DNA of 64,000 nt. It comes from Tethya wilhelma (lineage: Eukaryota > Porifera > Demospongiae > Tethyida > Tethyidae). Positions 19,450-40,134 of this stretch are shown here, in pieces. The stretch lies in the NCBI GenBank assembly GCA_964030475.1, contig CAXIPT010000001.1:19517228-19581227 (forward strand). Reading direction: 5' to 3'. The notes under the pieces are model-generated. The model was not told where the DNA came from. It did no database searches and saw only the letters and a list, made by a program, of their open reading frames with translations. Positions within the stretch are counted from its first letter, which is position 1, and each line of letters starts with the position of its first letter. A program made the translations under genes and the position numbers.

Positions 19450-22341
19450 ATGCTACAGCTGCTACAGGCCCGTGAGGTGGGCCTCGACCCTCCCTGGTTG
19501 CTGCCCAAGGTCTACTCCAGCCAGAAGTTCACGGAGATCGATCTGAAAGGCGACAAGGAGTTCGTGAGAGGACACATCAAGGGCATCACCTCTCTCGACA
19601 TTGATAAGGAGTCAGGAAGATAGTAAGATGGAGTATAATTTGTTGGTAATGTATGCTGCAACTAAATCTATAAACTTTGAACATTGTATAATTTTAATAC
19701 TTTTAGCCTAATTTCTGGTGGAGCTGACAAACATGGTACCCTTGTCATACATGATGTACTAAAACCTCCAAAATGCAAGAAATTTGAGTGTCCCATTGTC
19801 ACCAATGCATCCTACCAGTAAGTACAACCCATGATTAATATTGTAAAAACTAAATTGATGCCAATTGATTGAAATTTTTGCGATGAGAATTAATAAATTA
19901 TTTGGTTGTTTTAAACATAACTTTCAGACATTGAGTCTTTTAAACATATCTTTGCTATAAAATTATATAATATAATTATATATACTCAGAATTAATCCTC
20001 AATCCCCATTCACACTGATCTATCTCAGCTCTCAGCAAAGAGGCTCTCAGGAGAAGGAATCCCATGCTATCTCGGTGGTCCAATGGTATCCTCACGACAC
20101 TGGCATCTTCACCACCAGCTCTGTGGACAGACGGATGAAGATCTGGGACACCAACGCCATGAAGGTCGTGGAGAAGTTCAAGTTCTCCTCCCCCATTTAC
20201 GCTCACTCTATAGCATCTGCCGAATCACACTGTCTCATTGCTGGTGAGTTGTGGTATCACTGTATGTTCATGTTTGAGTTATAACTGCTCATGTTTGAGT
20301 TATAACTGGTCATGTTTGAGTTATAACTGGTCATGTTTGAGTTATAACTGGTCATGTTTGAGTTACAACTGCTCATGTTTGAGTTATAACTGGTCATGTT
20401 TGAGTTATAACTGGTCATGTTTGAGTTATAACTGGTCATGTTTGAGTCATAACTGCTCATGTTTGAGTTATAACTGCTCGTGTTTGAGTCATAACTGCTC
20501 ATGTTTGAGTTATAACTGCTCTGTTTGAGGTATAACTGCTCTGTTTGAGGTATAACTGCTGTGTTTGAGTTATAACTGCTGTGTTTGAGTTATAACTATA
20601 TGTTTATGTTTGGGTTATAACTATAACAATCATGTCTAGTATAGCATTTAACTGTGGGAATTTCATTTTTAAATATGTCCATACATTCTTACATACAGTT
20701 GGAGGTAAGGAGTGTAGGATCTCCCTCTGTGACATGGAGTCCGGCTCCTCTACCCACGTCCTCCGTTTCCATCGGCAACCGGTGATGTCACTAGCCTGGT
20801 CCCCGAGGAACGACCACCTCCTGGCCAGTGGTAGTCAAGACAACAAGGTGGCCCTCTGGGACATAAGGAAGGCCTCTGGTCCTCTCATGGACCTGGATCA
20901 GCACAACGAAAGTGGCAGCAGTAACACTGCCTCAGGTATATTAAAGATTTTGTTATGAGTAATTTAATAGCTAGTTCTTTTTGACCAACCATGGTTTGAC
21001 AAGTACAAAAGTAGCCTCATCCCCATGCAGGCTCTCTCCCTGTGAATATTACACGCTGAAAAATAGGATGGGAGAGAGCCTGGTACGTGAAATAATGTGA
21101 ATATTGTAGTGCATAGAAAAATCAGTATGCCATAGTAGAGAAGCTATACAAATTCTCTCTATGGGCAATGCCATGATTTTACATACCAGACTCTCTCCCT
21201 TCCTCTTTATCAGCATTCAGAGAGAAAGCCTGGGAACAAGGCTCTAAGAAAAGTACGAAAGAAATTTTATTCCAAAATTCCTGTTCTCCCTATTATCCAT
21301 ACAGTGGTGACTGCTCACAGTGGTCATGTGAACGGGCTGTGTTTCTCCTCCGACGGTCTTCACCTCCTCTCCTTTGGGACAGACAATAGACTCCGACTCT
21401 GGGACACCTTCTCCGGGAAGAATACACTGGTATGTTTTATTGGTGGTGAATTCATAATGTACTGTTACTGTAAAAAGTTTGGTCTATCTAGAGAGCCACA
21501 GTGAAATCACTAGCCTCATAAACCAGGCCCTCACTGTACATTGTGTATTTTGTGGGGGGTTAGAAAGAAAGAAGGAGGGAAAGGCTAGCATAAAGAGGTT
21601 GTAGTTTTAAATAAACTAGTAAATGTTGTGAAAGGTTGTATATTACCTATTAAGTAGAATGGAAGGCTATTATTTTAAAAGCGAAAGTGCATCTATATGG
21701 GGTTGGCTAAACATAAATTGTGGTGGCACTCACACACACACACACATACACACACAGGTGAACTACGGTCGTCTCTACAACTCTCTCCAGAAGCAGATGG
21801 TCCAGTTCACCATCTCCCCTCACTCCTCCACCCTCCACCCCCTCATCTGTCTCCCCTCGGGCGGTGACATCATCATGATCGAAATGTTGACGGGAAAGGT
21901 CATACGAAAACTTCAAGGTCACTTTGGACAGGTCAACTGCCTAGTGTCCCATCCTTTTGAACAGGTAAAGGGTCGTCAGAATGATTTGCTGTGAATTGCA
22001 AAATAACCGAGCTGCAATTACAGCGAATCATTTTGACGACCTTTACCTGTTATATACTACTGTCCCTTCCATAGGAGTTCTACAGTGGTGGTAGTGACAC
22101 TAATATACTGGCCTGGGGCCCTCTACCTCCAAAAATAAAACAGCCATTGCAGGTACTATTGTGTCTTGTTGCAATACACCCTCACTTGAAATGTTTTTTG
22201 TCTTTGTTTTTTGAAAAAGTTTTGTTCTCTCTTCATCTCTCTGCCTAGCCTATGCCTGGTGCCTCTTCAGTGCCTTCATCTCGGTCTAGAGTTGCTGACA
22301 TCTATCAAGATGCTTGGAGCAGCAGTGATGAAGATGACTAG
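19450..22341 (+). CDS. ERCC8: DNA excision repair WD40 protein CSA/ERCC8
   Basis: Eight exons: 19450-19622, 19707-19817, 20029-20243, 20699-20935, 21305-21429, 21758-21964, 22075-22152, 22249-22341, totalling 412 residues (human 396). Diagnostic matches to CSA are VQWYPHDTGIFTTSS, KIWDTNAMKVVEKF, LAWSPRNDHLLASGSQD, ALWDIRKASGPLMDLDQHN, HVNGLCFSSDGLHLLSFGTDNRLRLWD and the acidic end DAWSSSDEDD. A seven-bladed WD40 propeller is expected. CSA is the substrate receptor of the CUL4-DDB1 ubiquitin ligase recruited to stalled RNA polymerase II in transcription-coupled nucleotide excision repair. An earlier ATG at 19432 stops after two codons, supporting 19450. All splice phases agree. Intron 3 carries a minisatellite and intron 6 a hairpin that starts at the donor site. 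Confidence 0.95.
20269..20620 (+). repeat. 21-bp minisatellite in ERCC8 intron 3
   Basis: About fifteen tandem units of tgtttgagttataactggtca, with variants at the last five bases (tgctc, tggtc, tgtg) and shorter units near the right end. It has no dyad symmetry or unique spacers, so it is not a CRISPR array. Confidence 0.95.
21962..22049. repeat. Hairpin at the 5' splice site of ERCC8 intron 6
   Basis: caggtaaagg-tcgtca at 21962 is mirrored by tgacgacctttacctg ending at 22049; about 42-bp arms with few mismatches and almost no loop. The left arm begins with the last bases of exon 6 and the donor gtaaag. Confidence 0.85.
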
Positions 22342-22696
22342 CTAGCTGATCAATGGAAGTCTTGCAAAAATTTTATGTAGACAAAAGAATATTGATCATG
22401 CAGCTGTAGCTGTTCCCGTAGGCTGCACAGTACTGTTTCAGCGCGTGACATTTTCATTTTCAATCGCTCACCAGAGACCTCAGTGTTGTACTAATGCATG
22501 TTTGAAATACAATGAATTCTTTATTATACTGGGATCAACCACAATACATGATTATTGTCATAATTATTTCACACAAGAAAAGAAACTATATAGCGGCACT
22601 CAATGTCAGAGTCATGGGATAAAAAAATATGTAGAAATGTTTAAATTTGGGGGTCGAGAATCCATAATTATAGATACAAAGTCATAACAAAATTTC
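22342..22696. other. Convergent 3' intergenic region between ERCC8 and VIT-VWA copy 1
   Basis: AT-rich; no gene recognised. It should contain the 3' UTRs of both convergent genes. Confidence 0.4.
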
Positions 22697-25655
22697 TTAA
22701 AACTTTAAGGCACACAACACCACCAAGCCACTGAGAATGAGAAGAAGATTGGCATGGACGACAGTGGAGCCACCACGCCCACCGCCAGCAAAATTAGGTG
22801 AATTTGGAACTGGACCTGGTGCCGGTCCAAAGGCCACATTGGTAGCATCTTCTATCTCCAAGCCTCCAGTGTTGTCTCCTTCCCCGTTCAGAGAGAAGTT
22901 GCTGGCCATGTTCTCCTCCACCACAATGAGGGAGGTGAGCTCAGTGACAAAATTGTAGCGAAGAGCAAGACTCAGAGCTTCTTCTTCAATAGCAGCAACT
23001 TCTTCATCAGCTGTGGGAAGCACAAAATGAAAGTACAACAATGAAACACACACTCATACATTATTGAAGATTACTACATTGTATATTATGTCAATGGGAC
23101 ACTCAGTCCTTTCTTACTACAGATACCAGATTTACAGTTCCCTTAGAGTATAGTGGTAAAGGTCATCAAAAAAACAAGCTCAAACTCAACATATCAACCA
23201 CTCACCAGCAATCTTGCTCTCCTCCAACAGTTGCTGTATCGTGAGGTAGGCAACCAGCCTCTCTGTAGAGGGCATCAATCCACCAATCACAGTATTACCG
23301 CCAGTATCCACCATGCTAGTGAATGTCCTGGTGGCAGAAGAAGCACCAGTTCCACTCACTGAGACAGAAATAGATTGAGGATTATCGATACACGCTTCAG
23401 CAGAGAATTTTCCAGCGACAACCAGCTCTGACCCATCAAAGAGAAGAGGGAAATCGACCTGGGAGATGGTTTCGATGGCAGTTTGAGGGTAGGAGACTGT
23501 GATGGTGTGGAGAATAGGGGAGGAGATTTCATCAAAGAAGCCCTCAAGTTGCTCGGGTGCGTCGGTGTCTTCGTAAATACGTCTTGGGATCCCGTTGTTT
23601 TCAAAAGCCAGTTGCTGAAGAAGAAGGAAGTTTAGACTGAATCCAAAACCAAGGCAGTTGAGTGAGATCTTTGTCCCTTCAAGAGCAGCGGCCGCCATAG
23701 TAACAATTATAGTCTCATCAGTGATACCTGCAGTGGGTTCACCATCGGTAAGCATCACAAGAAGCTGGACAAAATCTGGGTTTCCGTGATCTTTAAGGAT
23801 TCTAATTCCAGTCTGAAGACCTTCGTTGAAATTTGTACCACCATCTGCAGCCAAACTTCGTGCGAATTGAATACCACTTTGTCTATACTCAACAGACGAG
23901 ACAAGCCTGTTTTGCCACACAGAGACAGTGCTCTCAAACGTGACCATCGTGAAACGATCGGTCGATCTCAAATCATTTATGATCGTCTCGAGGGCTTGGC
24001 GAGTCTGTTCTATCTTTCTCCCTCCCATAGAGCCAGAGGTGTCAATGACAAACACAATATCCACTGGCACCCTCTCTATACCAGATGGAGAGAAATACTG
24101 GGCAAAGTAGCAGTCATTCACAACAATGAGTCCGGCTCCCTCGGAGGGATGGTTCACGTCATATTCGACCATCATATCTCGAGCAAGACCGTATGTTTGA
24201 TCATTCTGTTCCTCAAGGGTTGGAACATACGTGTATTCGACTTCGTTGCTGGACATTCGATTGGTTTGAACGTAATCAGAGCCTCCGAAGGTTGCTATGC
24301 CCTGTTCGTCAATAGCACGAACTCTCACACGGAAATCCTCCACCAATCTCCCTGGATTGAGGTTGATAACTTGTTGGTATTTTGAGAGGCGACGTACAAT
24401 CAGCTCTTCGTAACTGAGAGTGAAAGATGCTTGGGAGTTTGCAGCAGTGTTGATACGAATGTTGAAGACATTAGTACCCCTGAGAGAAAGAAATAATGAA
24501 TATTATGATCTAACTAATACTTAATTTTCCATAAAATAAAGATAATTAAGGTTACGGGCAACAGTTAGTTCATGAATATGCTAATCACTACATGTTAGTT
24601 ATTTTAGATGTGGAAAAAGCTAAAGACAGTTGATTTCATCCACCAAATTGTGCAGAGCTAGCAAAAATTCTAACTGTATATTGGCGATTAGCAAACTGTA
24701 CAGTGGCAAGTAAAGAGCCAGATAAAGCGACTGAAACGTCATAGCTGCTCATCGTTGTCTCCTGGCAGCTGCCTGGGACGCTTTGGAGGATACGTTGTAG
24801 CTTCTTAAAACACTCGCTGTTTGATGTAGGAAAAAGTCTCGATGTCTGACCTTCGAGAATGAAGGTAGGTTTTTGTTGCTGGATATTAATTTTTCCAAGA
24901 AAAAAATGGCGGATAGAATTTACTTCAGCGAAAATTCTTGGTGGTGTCTACTAGAATAGCTGTGAAGTCCGAGTTGTTGGAGATCTAAGAACCAAGAGGC
25001 AAGAGTTCCACTTTTCAGTTCAATTGTTTGATACAGACAGATTTCCTAGCTAACCATTGCTCATGAATTATTTATATCCACACTATGACCCCCCTAACCT
25101 TAAGGTTACAGGGTACATTCTGTTACGAATCTTTAATAAAAAGCTTCGGTTTAGCAAAATACTACGTGCAACTTCCTGCCAAATATTAATTCAATCTGTA
25201 CCTTGATTCCACAAGGCCAACATTTTGCCCACTATTTTGACGAGCTTCAAATTCTCTTTCTGCCTCTTCTTTCTCTTTAGCAATACCCAGATATGTTGTT
25301 CCATTGACTGTCCTGCAAAATTCAACACCAATTATGACGTAATCTAGTTTCTTTTCCATATCAGGTGAACGCAAACAATGACGTAATGCACAAACAAGTC
25401 GACTTACATGGTAAAGTTGGAAATGAAGGCAGTCTCTGGAAGTTGTACTTGAAAGCCTAGCTCCTGTGAGACGCTAGCTCTATTCAGCACGACGCTGGAG
25501 ACCGTGGTGGTAGCATACCGTGCGATAATGACCGAATCTGTATGGAACTGTGAGTAGACGATCGAATCATCGTTTGGAGCTTGCCTCAGAGTTATTGCGG
25601 CTGACACAATAGCCGGCAAGATGGCGAACAGCAGGAAGTTGGCCTTAGGCAGCAT
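22697..25655 (-). CDS. VIT-VWA surface protein (inter-alpha-trypsin inhibitor heavy-chain-like), copy 1
   Basis: Exons 25408-25655, 25202-25312, 23206-24479 and 22697-23010 join to 648 residues. A signal peptide (LLFAILPAIVSAA) starts the protein. Residues up to about 150 form a VIT domain. A VWA domain follows with an intact MIDAS metal site: DIVFVIDTSGSMGG, then LTDGEPT. The last exon ends in a hydrophobic stretch without a basic cytoplasmic tail (HANLLLILSGLVVLCALKF) after a small-residue region GGGRGGS, as expected for a GPI-anchor signal. By family, VIT-VWA proteins bind matrix components or other proteins extracellularly; the partner here is unknown. Intron 2 (24480-25201) is about 640 bp longer than in copy 2, indicating an insertion. 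Copy 2 is adjacent in tandem and nearly identical. Confidence 0.88.
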
Positions 25656-25699
25656 AATTTTTGACGTAGAGCTAGAGATGATCTTCTGCTGCTATATAT

Positions 25700-25795
25700 C
25701 GGAATTAAATTTAGTAAACCACGCCCTATGAATTTCAAGATCTAATTATTAACCAATCCATTTCCTGCTGTTTTACAGAAAGGTTATACTGTATT
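25700..25795 (-). promoter_or_regulatory. Conserved promoter block upstream of VIT-VWA copy 1
   Basis: The words agtaaaccacgcc, attattaaccaatcc and tttcctg occur in the same order and spacing upstream of copy 2 (28395-28482). On the plus strand taaccaatcc contains a CCAAT box. Conservation in otherwise divergent flanks suggests a functional core promoter. Confidence 0.5.
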
Positions 25796-26010
25796 TTTTT
25801 CTATACAAATAATTATGCATGATTATAAGCAGCAGCTAAGTACATAGTCTTTTGCTTGTATGATTAAAAGCTTTTTAAAATGCAATGAAAAGAATTGTAT
25901 GGGGATACCACATGATACAGAAATTACAGACACTCAAGTGTCAAAGTCAGATGTATTGAATAAAATTCTGTAGAAAAGTATGAATTTAACTGGGGTAGCA
26001 ACAAAATCTG

Positions 26011-28345
26011 TTAAAACATCGTGGACCACATGTAAAGTACCACCAAGCTACTGAGAATAAAAACATTGGCATGAATGACAGGAGAACCATTTGGAAGGAG
26101 ATAAGCATGACTGCCACCAACTGAAAGTGGACGTGTGCGTTGAGGATGTTGACCTGGTCCAAAGCCTGCTAGATCAACAGCATCTTCTTGTTTAGAGTCT
26201 CCATTGTTGCCCCCCTCTCCGTTCAGAGAGAAATTACTGGCCATGTTCTCCTCCACCACGATGAGGGAGGTGAGCTCAGTGACAAAGTTGTAGCGCAGAG
26301 CAAGACTCAGAGCTTTTTGTTCAATAGCAGCAACTTCTTCATCGGCTGTAGAAAGCAAAAGTAACACTTATACGATATTAAAGATTGCTGCATTGTATAT
26401 TGTGTCTATGAGACATTCAGTCCCTTCTTACAACAGATATATACCAGAAATTTAATTTTACCTCAACCCCCTTAGAGTATAGTGGTAAAGGTCATCAAAA
26501 AAACAAGCTCAAACTCAACACATTAACCACTCACCAGCAATCTTGCTCTCCTCCAAGAGTTGCTGTATCGTGAGGTAGGCAACCAGCCTCTCTGTAGAGG
26601 GCACCAGACCACCAATCACAGTATTAGAGCCAGTATCCACCATGCTAGTGAACGTCCTGGTGGCAGAGGAAGCACCAGTTCCACTCACTGATACTGAAAT
26701 AGATTGAGGATTATCAATACATGCTTCAGCAGAGAATTTTCCAGCGACGACCAGCTCTGACCCATCAAAAAGAAGAGGGAAATCGACCTGGGAAATGGTC
26801 TCGATGGCAGTTTGAGGGTAGGAGACTGTGATGGTGTGGAGAATAGGGGAGGAGATTTCGTCAAAGAAGCCCTCAAGTTGCTCAGGTGCGTCGGTGTCTT
26901 CGTAAATGCGTCTTGGGATTCCGTTGTTTTCGAAAGCCAGCTGCTGAAGAAGAAGAAAGTTTAAACTAAATCCAAAACCAAGGCAGTTGAGTGAGATATT
27001 TGTTCCTTCAAGAGCAGCGGCAGCCCTAGTCACAATCATAGTCTCATCAGTGATCCCTGAAGTAGGTTCACCATCGGTAAGCATGACAAGAAGCTGGACA
27101 AAATCTGGGTTTCCATGATCTTTAAGGATTCTAATTCCAGTCTGAAGACCTTCGTTGAAATTTGTACCACCATCTGCAACCAAACTTCGTGCGAATCGAA
27201 TACCACTCTGTCTATACTCGACAGACGAGACAAGCCTGTTTTGCCACACTGAGACAGTGCTCTCAAATGTGACCATCGTGAAGCGGTCGGTCGATCTCAA
27301 ATCATTTATGATCGTTTCGAGGGCTTGGCGAGTCTGTTCTATCTTTCTCCCTCCCATGGAGCCAGAGGTGTCGATGACAAACACAATATCCACAGGCACT
27401 CTCTCTATCCCAGATGGAGAGAAATACTGGGCAAAGTAGCAGTCATTCACAACAATGAGTCCGGCTCCCTCGGAGGGATGGTTCACGTCATATTCGACCA
27501 TCATATCTCGAGCAAGACCGTACGTTTGATCATTCTGTTCCTCAAGGGTTGGAGCATACGTGTATTCGACCTCATTGTCAGACATGCGATTGGTTTGAAC
27601 ATAATCAGAGCCTCCAAAGGTTGCTATGCCTTGTTCATCAATGGCACGAACTCTCACACGGAAATCCTCCACCAATCTTCCTGGGTTGAGGTTGATGACT
27701 TGTTGGTATTTTGAGAGGCGACGTACAATCAGCTCTTCGTAACTGAGAGTGAAAGATGCTTGGGAGTTTGCAGCAGTGTTGATGCGAATGTTGAAGACAT
27801 TAGTACCTCTGAAAGAGAGAAATAATAAATACTATGATCTAATTGTTAATACTAAGTCATAATTCTACATAAAGCAATTCAATCTACTGTACCTTGATTC
27901 CACAAGGCCAACATTTTGTCCACTATTTTGATGAGCTTCAAATTCTCTTTCTGCCTCTTCTTTCTCTTTAGCAATACCCAGATATGTTGTTCCATTGACT
28001 GTCCTGCAAAATTTAACAGCAATTATGACGTAATGTAGTCTCTTTTCCATATCAGGTGAATGCAAACAATGACGTAATGCACAACAAGTTGACTTACATG
28101 GTAAAGTTGGAAATGAAGGCAGTCTCTGGAAGTTGTACTTGAAAGCCGAGCTCCTGTGAGACGCTAGCTCTGTTCAGCACAACGCTGGAGACCGTGGTAG
28201 TAGCATACCGCGCGATAATGACCGAGTCGGTATGGAACTGTGAGTAAACGATCGTACCGTCGTTTGGAGCTTGCCTCAGAGTTATTGCGGCTGACACAAT
28301 AGCCGGCAAGATGGCGAACAGCAGCAAGGTGGCTTTAGGCAGCAT
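26011..28345 (-). CDS. VIT-VWA surface protein, copy 2
   Basis: Exons 28098-28345, 27893-28003, 26535-27808 and 26011-26345 join to 655 residues with the same exon structure as copy 1 (the first three exons have identical lengths). The signal peptide, VIT domain and VWA MIDAS (VFVIDTSGSMGG, LTDGEPT) are all intact. Most differences from copy 1 lie in the last exon: the linker before the C-terminal hydrophobic segment is rewritten (AGFGPGQHPQRTRP, SPVIHANVFILSSLVVL). A GPI-anchor signal is likely, though MWSTMF ends the chain. It is a recent tandem duplicate; its 5' end faces DOT1L, so the 384 bp between them may act as a divergent promoter. Confidence 0.88.
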
Positions 28346-28729
28346 GTCTGGAAGAGAGACGATCTTTTTGCCGCTGAGAAATTTACTGAAGCGAATGCAA
28401 TTAGTAAACCACGCCTTAGGTGTTATGCATTATTCAAGATGCAATTATTAACCAATCCGTTTCCTGTTTTACAGGAAGTGTATTTTTCTCCCATACTTGA
28501 GTCACGTTGGGCGGCAAAAGGCAAAGAAAGATAGCTAAAAGTTTTTTTGTTGTGTATTTCTAATCCCCCATCATGATTTGGGTGTGATGGCTTTATTTGA
28601 ATTGCAAAGAAAGACAACCTGTTTATAAAGTCAAGCGAAAGACTCAACCGCGCTCGCTCGAGAGCAAAGAAAGAGAGAAGACAAGGAAAAGTTTGAGAGA
28701 AAGAGAGACACCGACTTGGGCAGTGAAAG
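28346..28729. promoter_or_regulatory. Divergent promoter region, VIT-VWA copy 2 / DOT1L
   Basis: 384 bp between opposed start codons. The VIT-VWA proximal block (agtaaaccacgcc, attaaccaatcc) lies at 28395-28482. Near the DOT1L ATG the sequence turns purine-rich (agagaaagagaga) with no TATA box. Confidence 0.5.
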
Positions 28730-36669
<7,940 letters not shown>

Positions 36670-36670
36670 N
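36670..36670. other. Contig join (n)
   Basis: Single n; the following contig starts within a repeat of 31105-32226. Confidence 0.8.
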
Positions 36671-38247
36671 TACATATAGCTCAATTCCAATGTGTAGACC
36701 ATAGCTTCTCTGAGTGAAAGTGGTTCATGTGTGTGTGTGTGCTATATTTAAAGTACTTTTGCTGTTCACAGTCTAGTTTCTTTTTCCTTTCAACATGTAT
36801 TAATCTACCATAAAAAAATCACTAAATTTGTGGAGGATTTTCTTACTTTTTGCACAGCTATTAGTATTAATGCTTTCTTAAGTATAGTCCATAGATGCAC
36901 ACTAATTAAATACCATTTAATGGTGTGTATGTATATCTTTATAGCCTCCCTCTCTCTATCTCTCTCTCTCACTCTGTGCACCACCTCCTGTATCAGGTGG
37001 TTGGGCTGATAGTGAGAGAGTGAATTCAGAGCCCATTGTCAGCGAGGTTTTTACCTCTAGTGCTGCCCACTCCCTCCATACAAGGCCTTCCTAGCTTTAC
37101 CAGTGAATATCGTGGCCACATTCACTGCTCTCTGTTTTGCCCATGTTACCATAGCAACAACATACACTCGATGTCATACGATACTGCATAAGTGTGTGTG
37201 TGTTGCACATAATATTATTATACTATACTACATAGTGCTATATATAGGCTCTGCGCATTTATATTGTCTGAGTATGCATAATGATATATAGTGTATTCAA
37301 AGTTCACTCTTAGCCATGTCTAAACTTGGTCAAGTTACTATAGTAGCGTACCTAGTGAATACTTAATAACATTCATTAACCCCTTTAGCACCTCAAGTAG
37401 TGTACCAACAGTTCTTAGTACAGCTTCACTCTAAAGTGTAACCTGATAGGGTGCGCTTTAATTAGAGATAGCATTACATAATACAGCTATTGCACAATAC
37501 AACTCTTAGGCATGTCTCTGTATAAAATAGTACTTGTATATTGCACTAATACTGTGCCCATATTCATTTATACATGTAATACACAATGTATGCCTATAGC
37601 CTCAATTGAGCCTGTATTATGAGTGTAGTTCACTATTGCCTATTGTCAATAGCTGCCAAGTACCGCTAATTGAGTAATTGCATTCCACACTGATGGATCG
37701 ATAGCCAAGAATGGTAATGCTATTGTAGAAGCTGTGTACACACACTCTCACACAAACACCCAACACACACACACAGCACACACATGCATCAATCTACATA
37801 GTGTATGTATGTTATATTGGCATACCAGAGCTGTGTATGTAGCTTCTGTGAGGGCACACTATTCTGTGTGTGTAAGTACAAGTTGGTCTATGCCACAGTA
37901 TGATACTTATGTGAGTATTGTGTGTGTGTGCTGTGTGTAGATATGCCACAGTATTAGAGTATATGTATAGTGTGTGTGTGTGTGCTGTGCTGTGTATAGA
38001 TAGGCTATTGATAATGTGATCCGCCAATTGTTGTGTCACTGAATAAAGTATGTGTGTGTATTGTGATACTGTTATCTCGGTGTTGTGGTGGTAGGGGAGG
38101 CTATTATGGCTAGAGATGAGTGGCCATTGTGGCCGGGTGAGAGATGCTTGGATGATCCTCGAGTGTTGTGTGTGTGTGGGTAGGTAGTGATTCAACTGAG
38201 TAGGCTAAGAGTGTAGTTGTGATAGTGTGAGAGTATTGTTGGTCACT

Positions 38248-38292
<45 letters not shown>

Positions 38293-38572
38293 GCCAACCA
38301 TGTAAGTTCAAACTACCTTGTATAACCCCCAGACTCTCAGCCAAAGAGAATCAGTCTAGCCAGACTGAGGGAGACAGCATCAAGAAACCATCATGTTGAC
38401 AATAGGGATAGTCTGTTTTGAAGGGTTGTACCACCCTCTGGTGGTCTGGGATTAGAGGGCCTACTTTTAAATCCATTTTTTGTGGGAACATTATTTTTTT
38501 AGATTCATGAAAAAATGGGTGGTATTTGAACACCCTAATCTGTTCTATTGTTTCTCTCAAGCTATACTACTC

Positions 38573-38625
<53 letters not shown>

Positions 38626-39025
38626 TGGTCAAACAAAGCACAGCTGCGTGTTTCATTGTTGCATACCATATCATTAGTGCCCAATGGAGAGCATCCGTAC
38701 GTGTAATGAGCCTGGGTCGTTTGTGTGTGTGTTCTTTTGTACACCGGACAATGATACATACAGTATGTTTATTGTGTAATGCATAGAGCTTATACTGAGA
38801 CTTTACGTGTGAGTTGGGTGGTTTATATATAAATGTGTGTGTGTGTATGCTGTATTGTAAGTATTGGTGAATAGTACAGTATATGTGTATAGAACTCAGC
38901 TTGTGGTATACTGTATGTATCGCTGATTGTGTGTGTGTGTTTTGTGAGGCTATTGAGCCATTGTCTCCTGATGATGTGAAAATGTTTTGTTAGACCACAT
39001 GCACGCTTGCACAAAGACAAAATAA

Positions 39026-39067
<42 letters not shown>

Positions 39068-39357
39068 ACATAAACAAAGTACCCTTCCATACATCTCTTA
39101 CTGTACATATTGTCCTACTATATCAAGTGTAGCTAGACTACAGCGAGTTATTTGTCTGCCATTATCTGTGTGGTGTGGTGCACTAGAGCAGGCTGGTGTG
39201 CTGTGCATATCATATGGTCTACAAAACAAACAAAGTAGTTTTGTGGTCAAGACTGACAGCACTTCACACGCTGTACATTGCTGGCCTTAATCCAAAAACA
39301 ATCTTCAAAGAAAATCCATTAAACACACACACACACACACGCACACACACACACACA
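36671..39357. other. Contig of duplicated DOT1L intron sequence and microsatellites
   Basis: The first 1.1 kb repeats 31105-32226. The rest is GT/CA-rich, including runs at 38249-38286, 38577-38624 and 39029-39065, with no recognisable exon. This contig looks like the other allele of the DOT1L intron. Confidence 0.6.
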
Positions 39358-39358
39358 N
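39358..39358. other. Contig join (n) in a CA run
   Basis: Single n between two CA microsatellites: a likely place for a wrong scaffold join. Confidence 0.8.
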
Positions 39359-39399
39359 AGTCATTACCACACACACACACACAAACACACAAACACACA

Positions 39400-39431
<32 letters not shown>

Positions 39432-39441
39432 TCCCTGTCAG

Positions 39442-40085
39442 AGCTCTACGGTGAGATCCACTTCGACCGATCTTCCTTTCAAGTTACCTCTGCCGTCCAC
39501 CCCAGCACCTACCTCAACAAGCTTCTCCTGGGCAGCCACAGCGGGGAGCTCCAACTCTGGAATATCAGGACCAACAGGCTGGTCTACACTTTCCCCGGCT
39601 GGTCCTCTCCTGTCACCTCCCTGGCCCAGTCCCCGGCGGTCGATGTCGTGGGAATTGGACTCGAGAATGGGACGCTGATGTTGCATAATTTGAAGTTTGA
39701 CAAGACGATCATGAAGTTTCAGCAGGATTGGGGGCCAGTGACTGCAGTCAGCTTCAGGACAGGTGAGAGAGAGAGAGAGAGGTGTATTGTGGGTGTTGCT
39801 AGTAATTTCCATGTTCTTTGTTTGACAATTAAATTATAATTAAGCTCCAGTCTCTACATTGTTGTAAACGAAAAGGTGTTACCTTTAGTGCGTATAAGCA
39901 TCCATATAAATTGGTAGTGTACATGTCTTGTGGGAGGGTAACTACTACTTTCTTTTTTTGTTAGCACTTGTGTAGTTGTTGTTTTTTTTTGCATTGAAAG
40001 AAGTGTTTGTTTTTTACTCCTCAAAATTATGCTGTCTATACTATGTTTTGATGTACTGTACAATTTGTCATGTAGATGGTTTCCA

Positions 40086-40134
<49 letters not shown>

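Noticed and set aside
20269..20620. CRISPR-like regular array
   Set aside because: Units abut with no unique spacers and lie in an intron of a eukaryotic gene; it is a minisatellite.
23786..24385. 199-codon plus-strand ORF, repeated at 27325-27714 and antisense in copy 3
   Set aside because: Antisense shadow of the conserved VWA domain in the VIT-VWA genes.
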